DNA from: G963422745 sp963422745
GTDB taxonomy: Bacteria > Actinomycetota > Acidimicrobiia > Acidimicrobiales > Aldehydirespiratoraceae
Length of the DNA: 64,000 bases
Reading direction: 5' to 3'
Assembly (NCBI GenBank): GCA_963422745.1
Contig: OY730477.1
Coordinates: 1,736,001 to 1,800,000, forward strand
Each line of letters starts with the position of its first letter. Positions within the stretch are counted from its first letter, which is position 1. The notes beneath the pieces are model-generated. The model was not told the DNA's origin, made no database searches, and saw only the letters and a program-made list of their open reading frames with translations. The translations under genes and the position numbers were made by a program. Positions 24,129 through 32,601 of this stretch are shown here, piece by piece.

Positions 24129-24686
24129 ATGCAACACCCACACAATGCCAGCACCTTTGCTGGCATTGAGACTGCTTTCGCCTGGTCTGTGTCAACCGCC
24201 GCACTCGCGCGTGCCCTCGCCGATCACGCGGACGTGGAGGGTTGTCCTGGCGTGGCCATCGAGCTTCGTGGCTTGGCCGAACGTGAAACAGGGCTCGCCA
24301 ACGGTCTGGTGAACTTCATGGTGGAAGCACCCGGCAAGCTTGCCGACTCGGCCTCAGTGGTGGTCCATTTCGTTTCCGATGTTCTTCCCGAATCCGCGAA
24401 GATGTTCGCGGGGTTGGCGAACAAGGCCCGTGACGAAGGTCAAGACGAAGTAGCGGACTGGATGAACCGGTTGGCAGCAGCGCAACACGACCATCGTCAA
24501 GCCCTCCTGGCCTTGCCGATGCCATCCACGAACACCGGCGATGCCCCCGCCGATAGATCCCGTGACAGTTCGGATGCGTCGGATCCTCAGAGCAGCAAAG
24601 ATAACCTTGATGAGATCGGTTGTGTTGATGAGATGGATCGTGATGAAGTAGCCGGTGGTTCCTGCCCAGCACATAGCTCAAGTTGA
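24129..24686 (+). CDS. Ferritin-like (rubrerythrin-type) four-helix protein with degenerate metal site
   Basis: 185 residues. The first 135 resemble rubrerythrin-type helices (IETAFAWSVSTAALARALAD...GLAERETGLANGL; LPESAKMFAGLANKARDEGQDEVADWMNRLAAAQHDHRQAL). Compared with diiron rubrerythrins, the first Glu (GESQA region) and the His of ExxH are replaced (ERETGL), and the second motif reads QHDH, so a normal diiron centre is doubtful. The last 50 residues are Ser/Asp-rich and disordered. The stop shares one base with the trpD start. Confidence 0.55.
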   Translation: MQHPHNASTFAGIETAFAWSVSTAALARALADHADVEGCPGVAIELRGLAERETGLANGLVNFMVEAPGKLADSASVVVHFVSDVLPESAKMFAGLANKARDEGQDEVADWMNRLAAAQHDHRQALLALPMPSTNTGDAPADRSRDSSDASDPQSSKDNLDEIGCVDEMDRDEVAGGSCPAHSSS

Positions 24687-25729
24687 TGGGACCGATGACC
24701 GGATTGGATGAAGCCGGGGGATGGCCCGCGATTATCGGGACCTTAACCGCAGGCAGCGACTTCACCGCCGAACGCTGTCGCTTGGTGCTCGGATCCATCC
24801 TGACGGGTGAGGCCACCGATGCACAGGTCGCCGCGTTCATCGTCGGTCTCGCCATGAAAGGAGAGACCGTGCAGGAGCTTGCCGGTCTGCGTGCCGCCAT
24901 GCTTGACGCTGCAGCGCCGCTTGAGCTACCCCCGCAAACGATTGATATTGTCGGGGTTGGTGGTGCACCGAGTCGTCGGGTTCATGCCCTGAACGTGTCG
25001 ACCATGGCTGCGTTCGTAGCAGCCGGTGCCGGTGCGGTGGTCTGCAAGCACGGCAATCGGCGAGCGTCGTCAACCTCGGGTAGTATTGATCTGCTTGAGG
25101 CGCTCGGAGTGGTCGTCGAGGTCGACTCGCCGACCCTGTCACGACAGGTGTCCGAACTCGGTATAGGTTTCGCGTTCGCTCGGACGTTTCACCCGGCTAT
25201 GCGTCACGTCGCTTCGGTGCGAACTGAGTTGGGCATCCCCACTGTGTTCAACGTCCTCGGGCCGCTGTCACACCCGGGCCGACTCACCCGCTCAGTCGTA
25301 GGCGCCGCCGATTGGTCATTGGCACAGCGAATGGCCGACGTGTTGCGCTTCACTGGATCCGAGCGGGCCTTTGTGGTCACAGGCCACGGCAGCCTGGACG
25401 AGTTAAGTACCACCGGTGTTTCGCGCATCGTCATGGTACAACACGACAACACTTCGGAAATGCAAGTCGATCCAACCATGCTGGGCCTGCGCAGGGTTAG
25501 CCCAGCCGAGCTGGCAGGCGGGGACAGGCAAGCCAATGCAATCATTGCGCGTCGTGTGCTCTCAGGGGAGACCATCGCGGCACGTGACATTGTCGCGCTG
25601 AATGCTGCCGCAGGATTATGGGTGGCGGGACTCGTCGACGATCTCGCTGGCGGGCTCGATGCTGCCTTCGCTGCCATCGACGACGGCCGCGCGCAGGCAA
25701 AACTCGACTCACTCGTCGCCTTCGGCTGA
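24686..25729 (+). CDS. trpD: Anthranilate phosphoribosyltransferase
   Basis: Transfers phosphoribose from PRPP to anthranilate in tryptophan synthesis. 347 residues, normal length, with CKHGNRRASSTSGSIDLLEALG, FARTFHPAMRHVASVRTELGIPTVFNVLGPLSHPG, and DELSTTG. The PRPP loop, usually GTGGDxxxTxNxST, here reads GVGGAPSRRVHALNVST: Thr to Val, Asp to Ala and a small insertion. The rest of the fold is intact. It stands apart from other trp genes, between a ferritin-like protein and queG. ATG 24686 (TGATG overlap) is preferred over TTG 24683. Confidence 0.9.
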   Translation: MGPMTGLDEAGGWPAIIGTLTAGSDFTAERCRLVLGSILTGEATDAQVAAFIVGLAMKGETVQELAGLRAAMLDAAAPLELPPQTIDIVGVGGAPSRRVHALNVSTMAAFVAAGAGAVVCKHGNRRASSTSGSIDLLEALGVVVEVDSPTLSRQVSELGIGFAFARTFHPAMRHVASVRTELGIPTVFNVLGPLSHPGRLTRSVVGAADWSLAQRMADVLRFTGSERAFVVTGHGSLDELSTTGVSRIVMVQHDNTSEMQVDPTMLGLRRVSPAELAGGDRQANAIIARRVLSGETIAARDIVALNAAAGLWVAGLVDDLAGGLDAAFAAIDDGRAQAKLDSLVAFG

Positions 25730-25732
25730 GCC

Positions 25733-26926
25733 TTGCCGATCCAGTTCGAACCGCTTCGCCTCGTCGGTCTGAAGGCTGGGCTTACAGCCGTCGGGGTTAG
25801 CACCGCGGAACCGTTTGGCGAAGTTCGAGTCGAACTCGAACGCCGCCGAACCAAGGGTCTCGATGCGGGCATGCAGTTCACATATCGCAACCCCGCCCGT
25901 TCGACGGACCCGTCGCGTACTTTAGCTGCGGTTCGTCGGCTGGTTGTCGGTGCCTACGACTTCCATCGGCGGAAAGAATACCGACCCGACGGCATAGTTG
26001 CAGGGGGTCGGGTGGCGTCGTATGCATCACAAGATCACTATTCGGCGCTGCGAGGAGCCCTTGAAGTCATCGCCGATCGTCTCCGTTCAGACGGACATCG
26101 GGCCATCGTCCTTGCAGACCAGAACAATCTCGTCGACCGGGCCGCGGCGCATCGTGCGGGGCTCGGGTGGTGGGGCAAGAGCAGCAACATCTTGGTTCCC
26201 GGGGCGGGGAGCAAGGTCTTGTTGGGATCCGTGCTAACCGACGCTGAGATAGAACTCCCAGCGGTGCGCACCACGGTGCCCGATGCCTGCGGTTCTTGCA
26301 CCGCCTGCCTTTCGGGTTGTCCTACCGGTGCCATCACCGCTGCAGGTGTTGTTGACGCGAACCGCTGCCTTGCCTGGCTGTTACAAGCCGATGGCCCGTT
26401 TCCGGTTGAGTACCGAACGGTGCTGGGTGATCGCATCTACGGTTGTGACGACTGCCAAGACGTATGTCCACCCAATCGGATCCGTGGCCGACGCGATCCG
26501 AAGCCGCAACCTGAGGCCACCGTTGCCAAGCGAAACGAACCCGATCAACCGGACTCTGAGCAGCATCTGCAGCACCCAGCAAGCGTCAACGCGGATGAAA
26601 CCTGCGAAACCTGGGTGGACTTAATCGCCATGCTCGACCTGGACGACGACACGCTAATGGCCCGCTATGGCCGGTGGTATGTCGCTCGGCGTGATCCCGT
26701 CTATCTGCGGCGCAACGCCTTGGTTGTGCTCGGCAACGTCGCCAGAGCCGATCACTCCGAGGTGCACCGGGTGCTGCGAGACGCTCTTGGTCACCATGAC
26801 CCAATCGTCAGATCACACGCAGTATGGGCCGCCCGGCGTCTAGGCCTGGACCGACTCACCGAATCGCTTATCGGCGACACCGACCCGTTGGTGAGACGCG
26901 AACTCGCCCGCAGTGTCGGACCGTGA
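25733..26926 (+). CDS. queG: Epoxyqueuosine reductase
   Basis: Cobalamin- and Fe-S-dependent enzyme that reduces epoxyqueuosine to queuosine in tRNA, the last step of queuosine synthesis. 397 residues. The cobalamin-binding domain ends with GLGWWGKSSNILVPGAGSKVLLGSVLTD; two [4Fe-4S] clusters follow in CGSCTACLSGCPTGAI and CDDCQDVCP (about residues 183-250). The C-terminal 90 residues form HEAT-like repeats (RYGRWYVARRDPVYLRRNALVVLGN). The TTG start lies 3 nt after trpD; the stop overlaps the glycosyltransferase GTG. Confidence 0.95.
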   Translation: MPIQFEPLRLVGLKAGLTAVGVSTAEPFGEVRVELERRRTKGLDAGMQFTYRNPARSTDPSRTLAAVRRLVVGAYDFHRRKEYRPDGIVAGGRVASYASQDHYSALRGALEVIADRLRSDGHRAIVLADQNNLVDRAAAHRAGLGWWGKSSNILVPGAGSKVLLGSVLTDAEIELPAVRTTVPDACGSCTACLSGCPTGAITAAGVVDANRCLAWLLQADGPFPVEYRTVLGDRIYGCDDCQDVCPPNRIRGRRDPKPQPEATVAKRNEPDQPDSEQHLQHPASVNADETCETWVDLIAMLDLDDDTLMARYGRWYVARRDPVYLRRNALVVLGNVARADHSEVHRVLRDALGHHDPIVRSHAVWAARRLGLDRLTESLIGDTDPLVRRELARSVGP

Positions 26927-28053
26927 CCCGGCATCTGCTTGTCACCAACGACTATCCGCCGAAAGTGGGCGGCATCCAGAACTACCTCTGGGAGCTGTGG
27001 CGGCGGCTTCCAAGCGACGACGTCGTCATTCACACCACTCCATACGCCCAATCCCGGGAGTTTGACGCACAACAGACTCATCAGGTGATTCGCAGTCGCG
27101 AGTTCTGGTTGGTGCCGCACCCGCTACTGGTGCGGCGGACAAACCGACTGGCAGCTGAACACGATGCCGAGGTGGTCCTGATCGACCCGGCCCTGCCCGC
27201 CGGATTGATCGGCCCCCATCTGCAGCGACCCTATGGTGTGGTGCTTCACGGTGCCGAGGTGGCGATACCCGCACGTGTGGCGGGACTACGTCTACTTTTA
27301 CAGCGTGTGCTCAGCGGTGCCTCGGGCGTGATAGCAGCAGGCAACTATCCCGCCTCAGAGGCGCAGCGCAGGATGCAACAAGAGTTGCCCACCACCGTCA
27401 TTGCCCCCGGGGTGGACATCAATCGTTTCGTTCCACAGACACAAAACGCGCGCCGCGAAACGCGTCTGCGGCTCGGATTGCGGGTTGACGCGCCGCTGGT
27501 CTTGTCCGTTTCGCGCCTCATTCCACGCAAGGGAATGGACACTTTGATTCGAGCCTCGGTGATGCTTCGTCGAAGCCACGGTGATGTGGTTGTGGCGATT
27601 GCGGGCACGGGTCGAGACGAACGCCGGCTGACGCGTTTGATTCGCGAACTCGACGCACCAGTTCAGTTACTGGGCCGCGTCGCCGACGATGATCTGCCGG
27701 CTCTGTACGGATGCGCCGACGTGTTCTCCATGCTGTGCCGTAACCGTTGGCGCGGACTCGAACAGGAGGGCTTCGGTATCGTGTTCGTTGAGGCCGCCGC
27801 AGCTGGGGTTCCAGCGGTGGCTGGACGAAGCGGTGGTGCCGACGAGGCAGTTTCAGATGGCCAGACCGGGATCGTCGTTGAAGATCCCCGCGATGTTGCT
27901 TCGGTGGCCAACGCCATATCGGATCTGCTTTCCGACGACGCCGCCCGCAAGGCGATGGGGCGTCAAGCCAGACAACGCGCCGAAGCGGAGTACGACTACG
28001 ACGTGCTTGCTGTTCGGCTCAGCAAAGCTATTGACAAGATGGTCCCGTTGTGA
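26923..28053 (+). CDS. GT4-family glycosyltransferase, PimB-like
   Basis: GT-B fold glycosyltransferase. The N-terminus RHLLVTNDYPPKVGGIQNYLWEL closely resembles actinobacterial PimB', which adds the second mannose to phosphatidylinositol mannosides; the C-terminal GT4 signature appears as LGRVADDDLPALYGCADVF and EGFGIVFVEAAAAGVPAVAGRSGG. 376 residues. Donor and acceptor are inferred, not shown. GTG 26923 overlaps the queG stop (GTGA). Confidence 0.88.
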   Translation: MTRHLLVTNDYPPKVGGIQNYLWELWRRLPSDDVVIHTTPYAQSREFDAQQTHQVIRSREFWLVPHPLLVRRTNRLAAEHDAEVVLIDPALPAGLIGPHLQRPYGVVLHGAEVAIPARVAGLRLLLQRVLSGASGVIAAGNYPASEAQRRMQQELPTTVIAPGVDINRFVPQTQNARRETRLRLGLRVDAPLVLSVSRLIPRKGMDTLIRASVMLRRSHGDVVVAIAGTGRDERRLTRLIRELDAPVQLLGRVADDDLPALYGCADVFSMLCRNRWRGLEQEGFGIVFVEAAAAGVPAVAGRSGGADEAVSDGQTGIVVEDPRDVASVANAISDLLSDDAARKAMGRQARQRAEAEYDYDVLAVRLSKAIDKMVPL

Positions 28054-28568
28054 AGCCGTTACCTGAACCCGGCACCCGAATCATTCGCTGGAGTAGGCTC
28101 GGCACAGCGGTATTCGCGTTAACCGCAATTGCTGGGACCGTGGATCCTGACACCTTGGGGTGGATCGCGATGGCGATCGCGCTGACACTGTTCGTCATCG
28201 GTGTGATCACGATGCTGATCGCCTTCGCTTATGCGGTCGGCCGTAGCCGAACCGATGTGATCGGCGTCGCCGGACTGTTCTTCGGCTCCGGTAGCGCTCC
28301 GGGTGATGTGCGGCGTCACCTTCTGGGTTCGCTGATCGTTCAGGTGTTGGTAGGCATCGCTACTGCCGGGATCCGTATGTTCACGATTCTCGCATTCGGA
28401 ACCCTCGTCCCGGTTTTCGGTTTGGGTCTCACTGGGCTGTGGTGTGCACGCCATGGAACCTTCCGATCCCGACACTGCGAAGAATCCGACGTTGACACTG
28501 GTAAATTCGGTGCCTCGGCGCCCGCGCAACCGCTCGAGAACCCCCACATCGGTAGAGAATCGAGTTGA
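28050..28568 (+). CDS. Membrane protein of the GT4 operon
   Basis: 172 residues from a GTG overlapping the glycosyltransferase stop. Predicted helices at about 18-30, 36-62 and 92-135; the rest is a hydrophilic tail (HCEESDVDTGKFGASAPAQ). No family recognised beyond small actinobacterial membrane proteins of this locus. Its stop overlaps a possible TTG start of the next gene. Confidence 0.65.
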   Translation: MKPLPEPGTRIIRWSRLGTAVFALTAIAGTVDPDTLGWIAMAIALTLFVIGVITMLIAFAYAVGRSRTDVIGVAGLFFGSGSAPGDVRRHLLGSLIVQVLVGIATAGIRMFTILAFGTLVPVFGLGLTGLWCARHGTFRSRHCEESDVDTGKFGASAPAQPLENPHIGRESS

Positions 28569-28570
28569 AA

Positions 28571-29023
28571 ATGGTCGACCAGGCCTCGGAGCGAACCATT
28601 ATCGCCGCCCCACCCAAGGCGTGCTACGCGGTCGCCGTGGATTTCGCCCGGTACCCCGAGTGGGCATCGGACATCAAGTCGGCTCGGGTGCTGTCCAGAG
28701 ATGATGAGGGTCGGGCGGTTGACGTTGAGTACCGGGCTGCGGCGATGGGCCGATCGACCACCTACACCCTGCGCTACTTCTATGGCTCCAACCCGCGCCG
28801 GCTGGCCTGGCGGCTCAGATCAGGCGACATAACCCGTCGCCTTGACGGCGAGTACGAATTCCTGCCGGTCGTTGATGAGCCCGGACTATCCGAAGTCGTC
28901 TATCACCTCGCGGTTGATCTCTCGGTGCCATTGCCCGGGTTCGTGAAGCGTCGTGCCGAGGCCCGCATTGTTCGCACCGCCCTGGAGGACTTCACCCGTC
29001 GCGTTGAGCGGTCAATGCCCTGA
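28571..29023 (+). CDS. SRPBCC (polyketide-cyclase/START-like) protein
   Basis: 150 residues of the helix-grip fold: ASERTIIAAPPKACYAVAVDFARYPEWASDIKSARVLSRDDEGR, then AMGRSTTYTLRYF and RRLDGEYEFLPV. Such proteins bind hydrophobic ligands or act as cyclases; in actinobacterial lipid loci they often accompany glycosyltransferases. ATG 28571 is used; TTG 28565, overlapping the upstream stop, is an alternative adding two residues. Confidence 0.8.
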   Translation: MVDQASERTIIAAPPKACYAVAVDFARYPEWASDIKSARVLSRDDEGRAVDVEYRAAAMGRSTTYTLRYFYGSNPRRLAWRLRSGDITRRLDGEYEFLPVVDEPGLSEVVYHLAVDLSVPLPGFVKRRAEARIVRTALEDFTRRVERSMP

Positions 29024-29043
29024 CCGCCCGAGTTCGATTCGGT

Positions 29044-30525
29044 TCAGTTCGTATCCCAGTTTCTGCAGCGCTCAACTCCACGGTGCCAGGTTGCGTAGGC
29101 GTCATCCACGAGCGCTTGGTTGGCGGCGGGATCGAACCTCCCCGCCGGGCGCCAATTCGATGCCACCTCGGCTGCGGTGCTCCAGACTCCCTCGGCGAGA
29201 CCGGCGAGATAGGCGGCGCCTACCGCGGTGGTCTCGGCCACTGCTGATCGGATCACCGGTACACCAAGCTGATCGGCCTGAATTCGAAGCAGCAGGTCCA
29301 TCACCGATGCGCCTCCATCCACGCGTAGTTCGGTGATTGGCGTTCCGCTTGCGGAAACCATGGCATCCACCACGTCACGGGTAGCGAAGGCCATCGATTC
29401 GATCGTGGCACGGGCCATTTCAGCCCTACCGGTGCCGCGGGTTATGCCCAGAATTGTGCCACGAGCCCGAGGATCCCAATACGGGCTGCCGAGCCCGGTA
29501 AGAGCAGGTACGAATACCACTCCGCCACTGTCGGTGACGGTTTCCGCCAGCGGGCCAATCTCGGCGGCATCGGAGATCATGCCGAGACCGTCACGGAGCC
29601 ATCCGATGGCGGCACCGGTGATGAAGATGGCGCCTTCGTAGGCGTAAGTCGTCTCGATCCCAGTGGGGCCTTGCAGGTCCCAGGCCACGGTGGTGAGCAG
29701 TCCCTCCTTGGGTTCTGGGCATTTGGTACCAACGTTCATAAGCACGAAGGATCCCGTGCCGTAGGTGTTCTTGGCTTGTCCGGGCTCGAAGCAGGCCTGG
29801 CCAAACAGCGCCGCTTGCTGGTCTCCAGCTACACCACTGACAGGTATCGCCGAACCCGTAGGTATATCGGCGGTGGTCACACCGAAGCGTCCTGAGGACG
29901 GCCTCACTTCGGGCAGAATACTGATCGGTACGCCGAACAGGTCACACATCTCGTCACTCCATCGGCCGCGCCCGATGTCATAGAGCAGGGTCCGGGAGGC
30001 GTTGGTGGCGTCGGTTACGTGGATACCTCCACAAAGGTTCCAGATCAGCCAGGAGTCGATGGTGCCGAACGCAAGATGGTCGTTGGCCTCAATACCGCCT
30101 GTGTGCAGCAGCCACTCAAGTTTGGTCGCCGAGAAGTACGGATCAAGCACCAGCCCTGTCGTGGAGCGAACCGAGCCCTCATGTCCAGCCTCGCGGAGTT
30201 CCTCGCAGCGGCGGGCGGTGCGTCGATCCTGCCATACAATCGCACGGTGTACCGGCTTGCCGGTGCGCTTGTCCCAGACGACAACAGTTTCGCGCTGGTT
30301 GGTGATTCCGATTGCAGCGACGGGGGATTCGATCGTTGCCATGAGTTCCGCCAGGGTGGCGACCACGGTGTCGAAGATCTCGCTGGCATCGTGTTCGACC
30401 CAACCAGGACGCCCGAAGTGCTGCGTGAACTCCCGGTAGGCGTAGCAGAGCGGTTTACCCATATCGTCGACTGCCAAGGAACGAACCCCGGTTGTGCCAG
30501 CATCAATGGCGATCACGACAGCCAC
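29044..30525 (-). CDS. glpK: Glycerol kinase
   Basis: ATP-dependent phosphorylation of glycerol to glycerol-3-phosphate. 493 residues of the FGGY family: IAIDAGTTGVRSLAVDD at the N-terminus, the GITNQRETVVVWDKRTGKP and IVWQDRRT blocks, GVAGDQQAALFGQACFEPGQAKNTYGTGSF, and ELRVDGGASVMDLLLRIQADQLG. The set of motifs is glycerol-kinase-specific. The GTG at 30525 is preferred to a longer frame from 30555 because a TATTCT box lies 7 nt upstream. Divergent from pfkA. Confidence 0.93.
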   Translation of the reverse strand: MAVVIAIDAGTTGVRSLAVDDMGKPLCYAYREFTQHFGRPGWVEHDASEIFDTVVATLAELMATIESPVAAIGITNQRETVVVWDKRTGKPVHRAIVWQDRRTARRCEELREAGHEGSVRSTTGLVLDPYFSATKLEWLLHTGGIEANDHLAFGTIDSWLIWNLCGGIHVTDATNASRTLLYDIGRGRWSDEMCDLFGVPISILPEVRPSSGRFGVTTADIPTGSAIPVSGVAGDQQAALFGQACFEPGQAKNTYGTGSFVLMNVGTKCPEPKEGLLTTVAWDLQGPTGIETTYAYEGAIFITGAAIGWLRDGLGMISDAAEIGPLAETVTDSGGVVFVPALTGLGSPYWDPRARGTILGITRGTGRAEMARATIESMAFATRDVVDAMVSASGTPITELRVDGGASVMDLLLRIQADQLGVPVIRSAVAETTAVGAAYLAGLAEGVWSTAAEVASNWRPAGRFDPAANQALVDDAYATWHRGVERCRNWDTN

Positions 30526-30532
30526 GAAGCGA

Positions 30533-30538
30533 AGAATA
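30533..30538 (-). promoter_or_regulatory. Candidate -10 box of glpK (leaderless)
   Basis: Minus-strand TATTCT ends 7 nt before the GTG at 30525. Its -35 region would fall inside the palindrome at 30547-30569. Confidence 0.4.
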
Positions 30539-30546
30539 TCGGGTAG

Positions 30547-30569
30547 CGCCACCACGGACCTTGGTGGCG
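30547..30569. promoter_or_regulatory. Palindrome between glpK and pfkA, candidate operator
   Basis: CGCCACCA and TGGTGGCG form perfect 8-bp arms around 7 bp. The site covers the expected -35 region of glpK and lies about 45 bp before the pfkA -10 candidate, a sensible place for a repressor. No transcription factor gene is adjacent. A hairpin with no regulatory role is possible. Confidence 0.45.
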
Positions 30570-30613
30570 GTAATTCGCGGTCGGGTTGGTCGCGCGCATT
30601 GAGGTTGGTTCGC

Positions 30614-30619
30614 TAGGGT
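30614..30619 (+). promoter_or_regulatory. Candidate -10 box of pfkA
   Basis: TAGGGT; transcription would start near 30626, giving a short leader containing the strong AGAGGAGA ribosome site at 30646-30653. Confidence 0.35.
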
Positions 30620-30657
30620 CAGTGATGATTCGCGCTGTTGGCGTGAGAGGAGATGAG

Positions 30658-31686
30658 ATGCGCGTCGGCGTGCTCACGGGCGGCGGCGACTGCCCCGGAC
30701 TCAATGCCGTCATCCGGGGCGTGGTCCGTAAGGCCGAACGCGGGTTCGGTGCCGAGGTGGTCGGCTTTTTGGACGGCTGGAGGGGACTGCTTGAGGATCG
30801 CTGTGTGCCACTCACCGTCGAAGCGTGTCGCGGCATCCTTCCCCGTGGCGGAACGATCCTGGGAACGAGCCGTATCCAGCCGTTCATGTTCGCAGATGGG
30901 ATGCAGCGCCTGCATGACACCATGTCATCGCATCGTGTTGATGCACTTATCGTCATCGGTGGCGAAGGCACACTGTCGGCCGCCAATCAGGTATCGATGC
31001 AGGGCGTGGCGCTGGTTGGGGTGCCCAAAACCATCGACAATGACATAGGTGTCACCGAGCGGACTTTCGGATTCGACACAGCCGTACAGATCGCAACCGA
31101 TGCTATTGATCGACTCCATACCACAGCGGAAAGCCACGATCGCGTGATGGTGGTTGAGGTTATGGGACGTCACGTTGGCCACATTGCAACCTGGGCAGGG
31201 ATTGCTGGTGGCGCAACGTTCACCCTGGTACCCGAGGAACCGTTCGATATTGGCGAAGTGTGTGAGGCGCTTGAACGTCGTCACGGACGAGGTCGCTTTG
31301 CGTCAATCGTGGTGGTGGCCGAAGGAGCGCTACCCCGCGAGGGCACGCTCAACATTGCCGAACCATCTGTTGATGAGTATGGCCACAAACGGTTGGGAGG
31401 TATCGGAAACGTCGTAGCCGCCGAGATTGAGAGACGCACCGGGTTTGAGACGAGGGTGACGGTGCTCGGCCATGTGCAGCGAGGCGGCACGCCTACGTCG
31501 TTGGATCGGGTCCTGTCCACTTGGTATGGTGTGGCCGCAATGGAAGCGGTTGCGGATGGCGACTTCGCGAAGATGGTAGCTTTTCGATGTGGTGAGGTGG
31601 TACGTGTACCGTTGGCGGAAGCCACAGCCGCATTGAAGTACGCTGTCCCGGATCTGCTGCGGGTCGCACGTACCTTTTTTGCCTGA
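30658..31686 (+). CDS. pfkA: 6-phosphofructokinase
   Basis: Phosphorylates fructose-6-phosphate to fructose-1,6-bisphosphate. 342 residues, starting MRVGVLTGGGDCPGLNAVIRG; AGAGGAGA lies 4 nt before the ATG, which fixes the start over two upstream in-frame codons. Donor-site motifs read GGEGT and PKTIDNDI. In this family GGDG with PGTIDND marks classical ATP enzymes and GGDD with PKTIDND marks PPi enzymes; the combination here is the mixed-substrate actinobacterial type, usually ATP-dependent. MGRHVGHIA and the C-terminal LGHVQRGGTP substrate residues are intact. Confidence 0.93.
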   Translation: MRVGVLTGGGDCPGLNAVIRGVVRKAERGFGAEVVGFLDGWRGLLEDRCVPLTVEACRGILPRGGTILGTSRIQPFMFADGMQRLHDTMSSHRVDALIVIGGEGTLSAANQVSMQGVALVGVPKTIDNDIGVTERTFGFDTAVQIATDAIDRLHTTAESHDRVMVVEVMGRHVGHIATWAGIAGGATFTLVPEEPFDIGEVCEALERRHGRGRFASIVVVAEGALPREGTLNIAEPSVDEYGHKRLGGIGNVVAAEIERRTGFETRVTVLGHVQRGGTPTSLDRVLSTWYGVAAMEAVADGDFAKMVAFRCGEVVRVPLAEATAALKYAVPDLLRVARTFFA

Positions 31687-31867
31687 TCCGAATAGAACCC
31701 TGGCGTTCGCTATCGTCATTTTTTCAACCGTCAGGCTGTACACCACACAGGTTTAGGCTGATCGCATTGATCGATCATCACGAATCCCAAAGGCGCTGAT
31801 CACTGTTGTAATCGCTTCAATCTCGGTCGAATCAAATCTGATGCTTTGTGGGTGTTGGTGTTGCGGT

Positions 31868-32596
31868 TCAGTTCGTGCTTGTTGAGGAATTGTCGTCTGA
31901 TCTTGTTGTGACCACAGGGTAGGAAGGGGTGGGAGATACGGTGGTCGTTGTGGTCACCAGAGCTCTGATTACGGTGTCGGGGTCATAAAGCGGGTAGTCC
32001 GCGGTTGTAATGACACGGTCCGTGTCACCTTCTTGGCCTTGTGTAGGCAGGATCACCCGCTTGCCGTCATATAGCAAGCGCACAGCGTTGATGTTGTCGA
32101 AGCTTGTTGCTGTATAGACAAGCTGGGCCACGGCATCGCGTAACGCATCGTTATCCAAAGCGATGACCTTTCCGTCTACGTCGGTGGAAACGATGTCAAT
32201 CACGGCGATACCGCCGTCGGTCACCTCAGCTCGTCTCAGTTCCAACGAAGCAAGGGCGTTTTGGTATTCCACTTCGGCTTCTTCTGGGGTCAGCAGGTCA
32301 TTGACGAACATTATCGAGAGTCGGTCGAACAGGTTGGCGGAAGGTCTAATCGCACGCTGTGCGGGTACCACCACGGTGCGTTCGCCCAAAGGGGCGATCA
32401 CGTAGATCGTCATCGGCATAGTGATGGCGGATTCGATCAACAGGGTCGTGGTGCTGGTCACGTCGGTGCGCAACTGATCGGGCAGATCGTCGGGCTTGAT
32501 CAGAGTTGCGGAACTGTCCGATGGTACGACGCAGCCGACCACAAGCATTGCAGGCAGCATCAACATGACGGCTCTTTTGATGTGTGATGCTCTCAT
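31868..32596 (-). CDS. GerMN-domain lipoprotein, third gene of the mtrAB operon
   Basis: 242 residues with a lipoprotein signal (hydrophobic 8-21, lipobox VVGC, Cys22). A GerMN domain follows (about 55-190: SIMFVNDLLTPEEAEVE, AVAQLVYTATSFDNINAVRLLYDGK). The C-terminal 30 residues are Thr/Ser-rich. It lies 5 nt after the histidine kinase, the position of lpqB in mtrA-mtrB-lpqB operons; LpqB has GerMN plus a long propeller-like domain, absent here. Likely a periplasmic/outer-leaflet partner of the sensor kinase. Confidence 0.8.
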   Translation of the reverse strand: MRASHIKRAVMLMLPAMLVVGCVVPSDSSATLIKPDDLPDQLRTDVTSTTTLLIESAITMPMTIYVIAPLGERTVVVPAQRAIRPSANLFDRLSIMFVNDLLTPEEAEVEYQNALASLELRRAEVTDGGIAVIDIVSTDVDGKVIALDNDALRDAVAQLVYTATSFDNINAVRLLYDGKRVILPTQGQEGDTDRVITTADYPLYDPDTVIRALVTTTTTVSPTPSYPVVTTRSDDNSSTSTN

Positions 32597-32601
32597 GTGC
32601 G

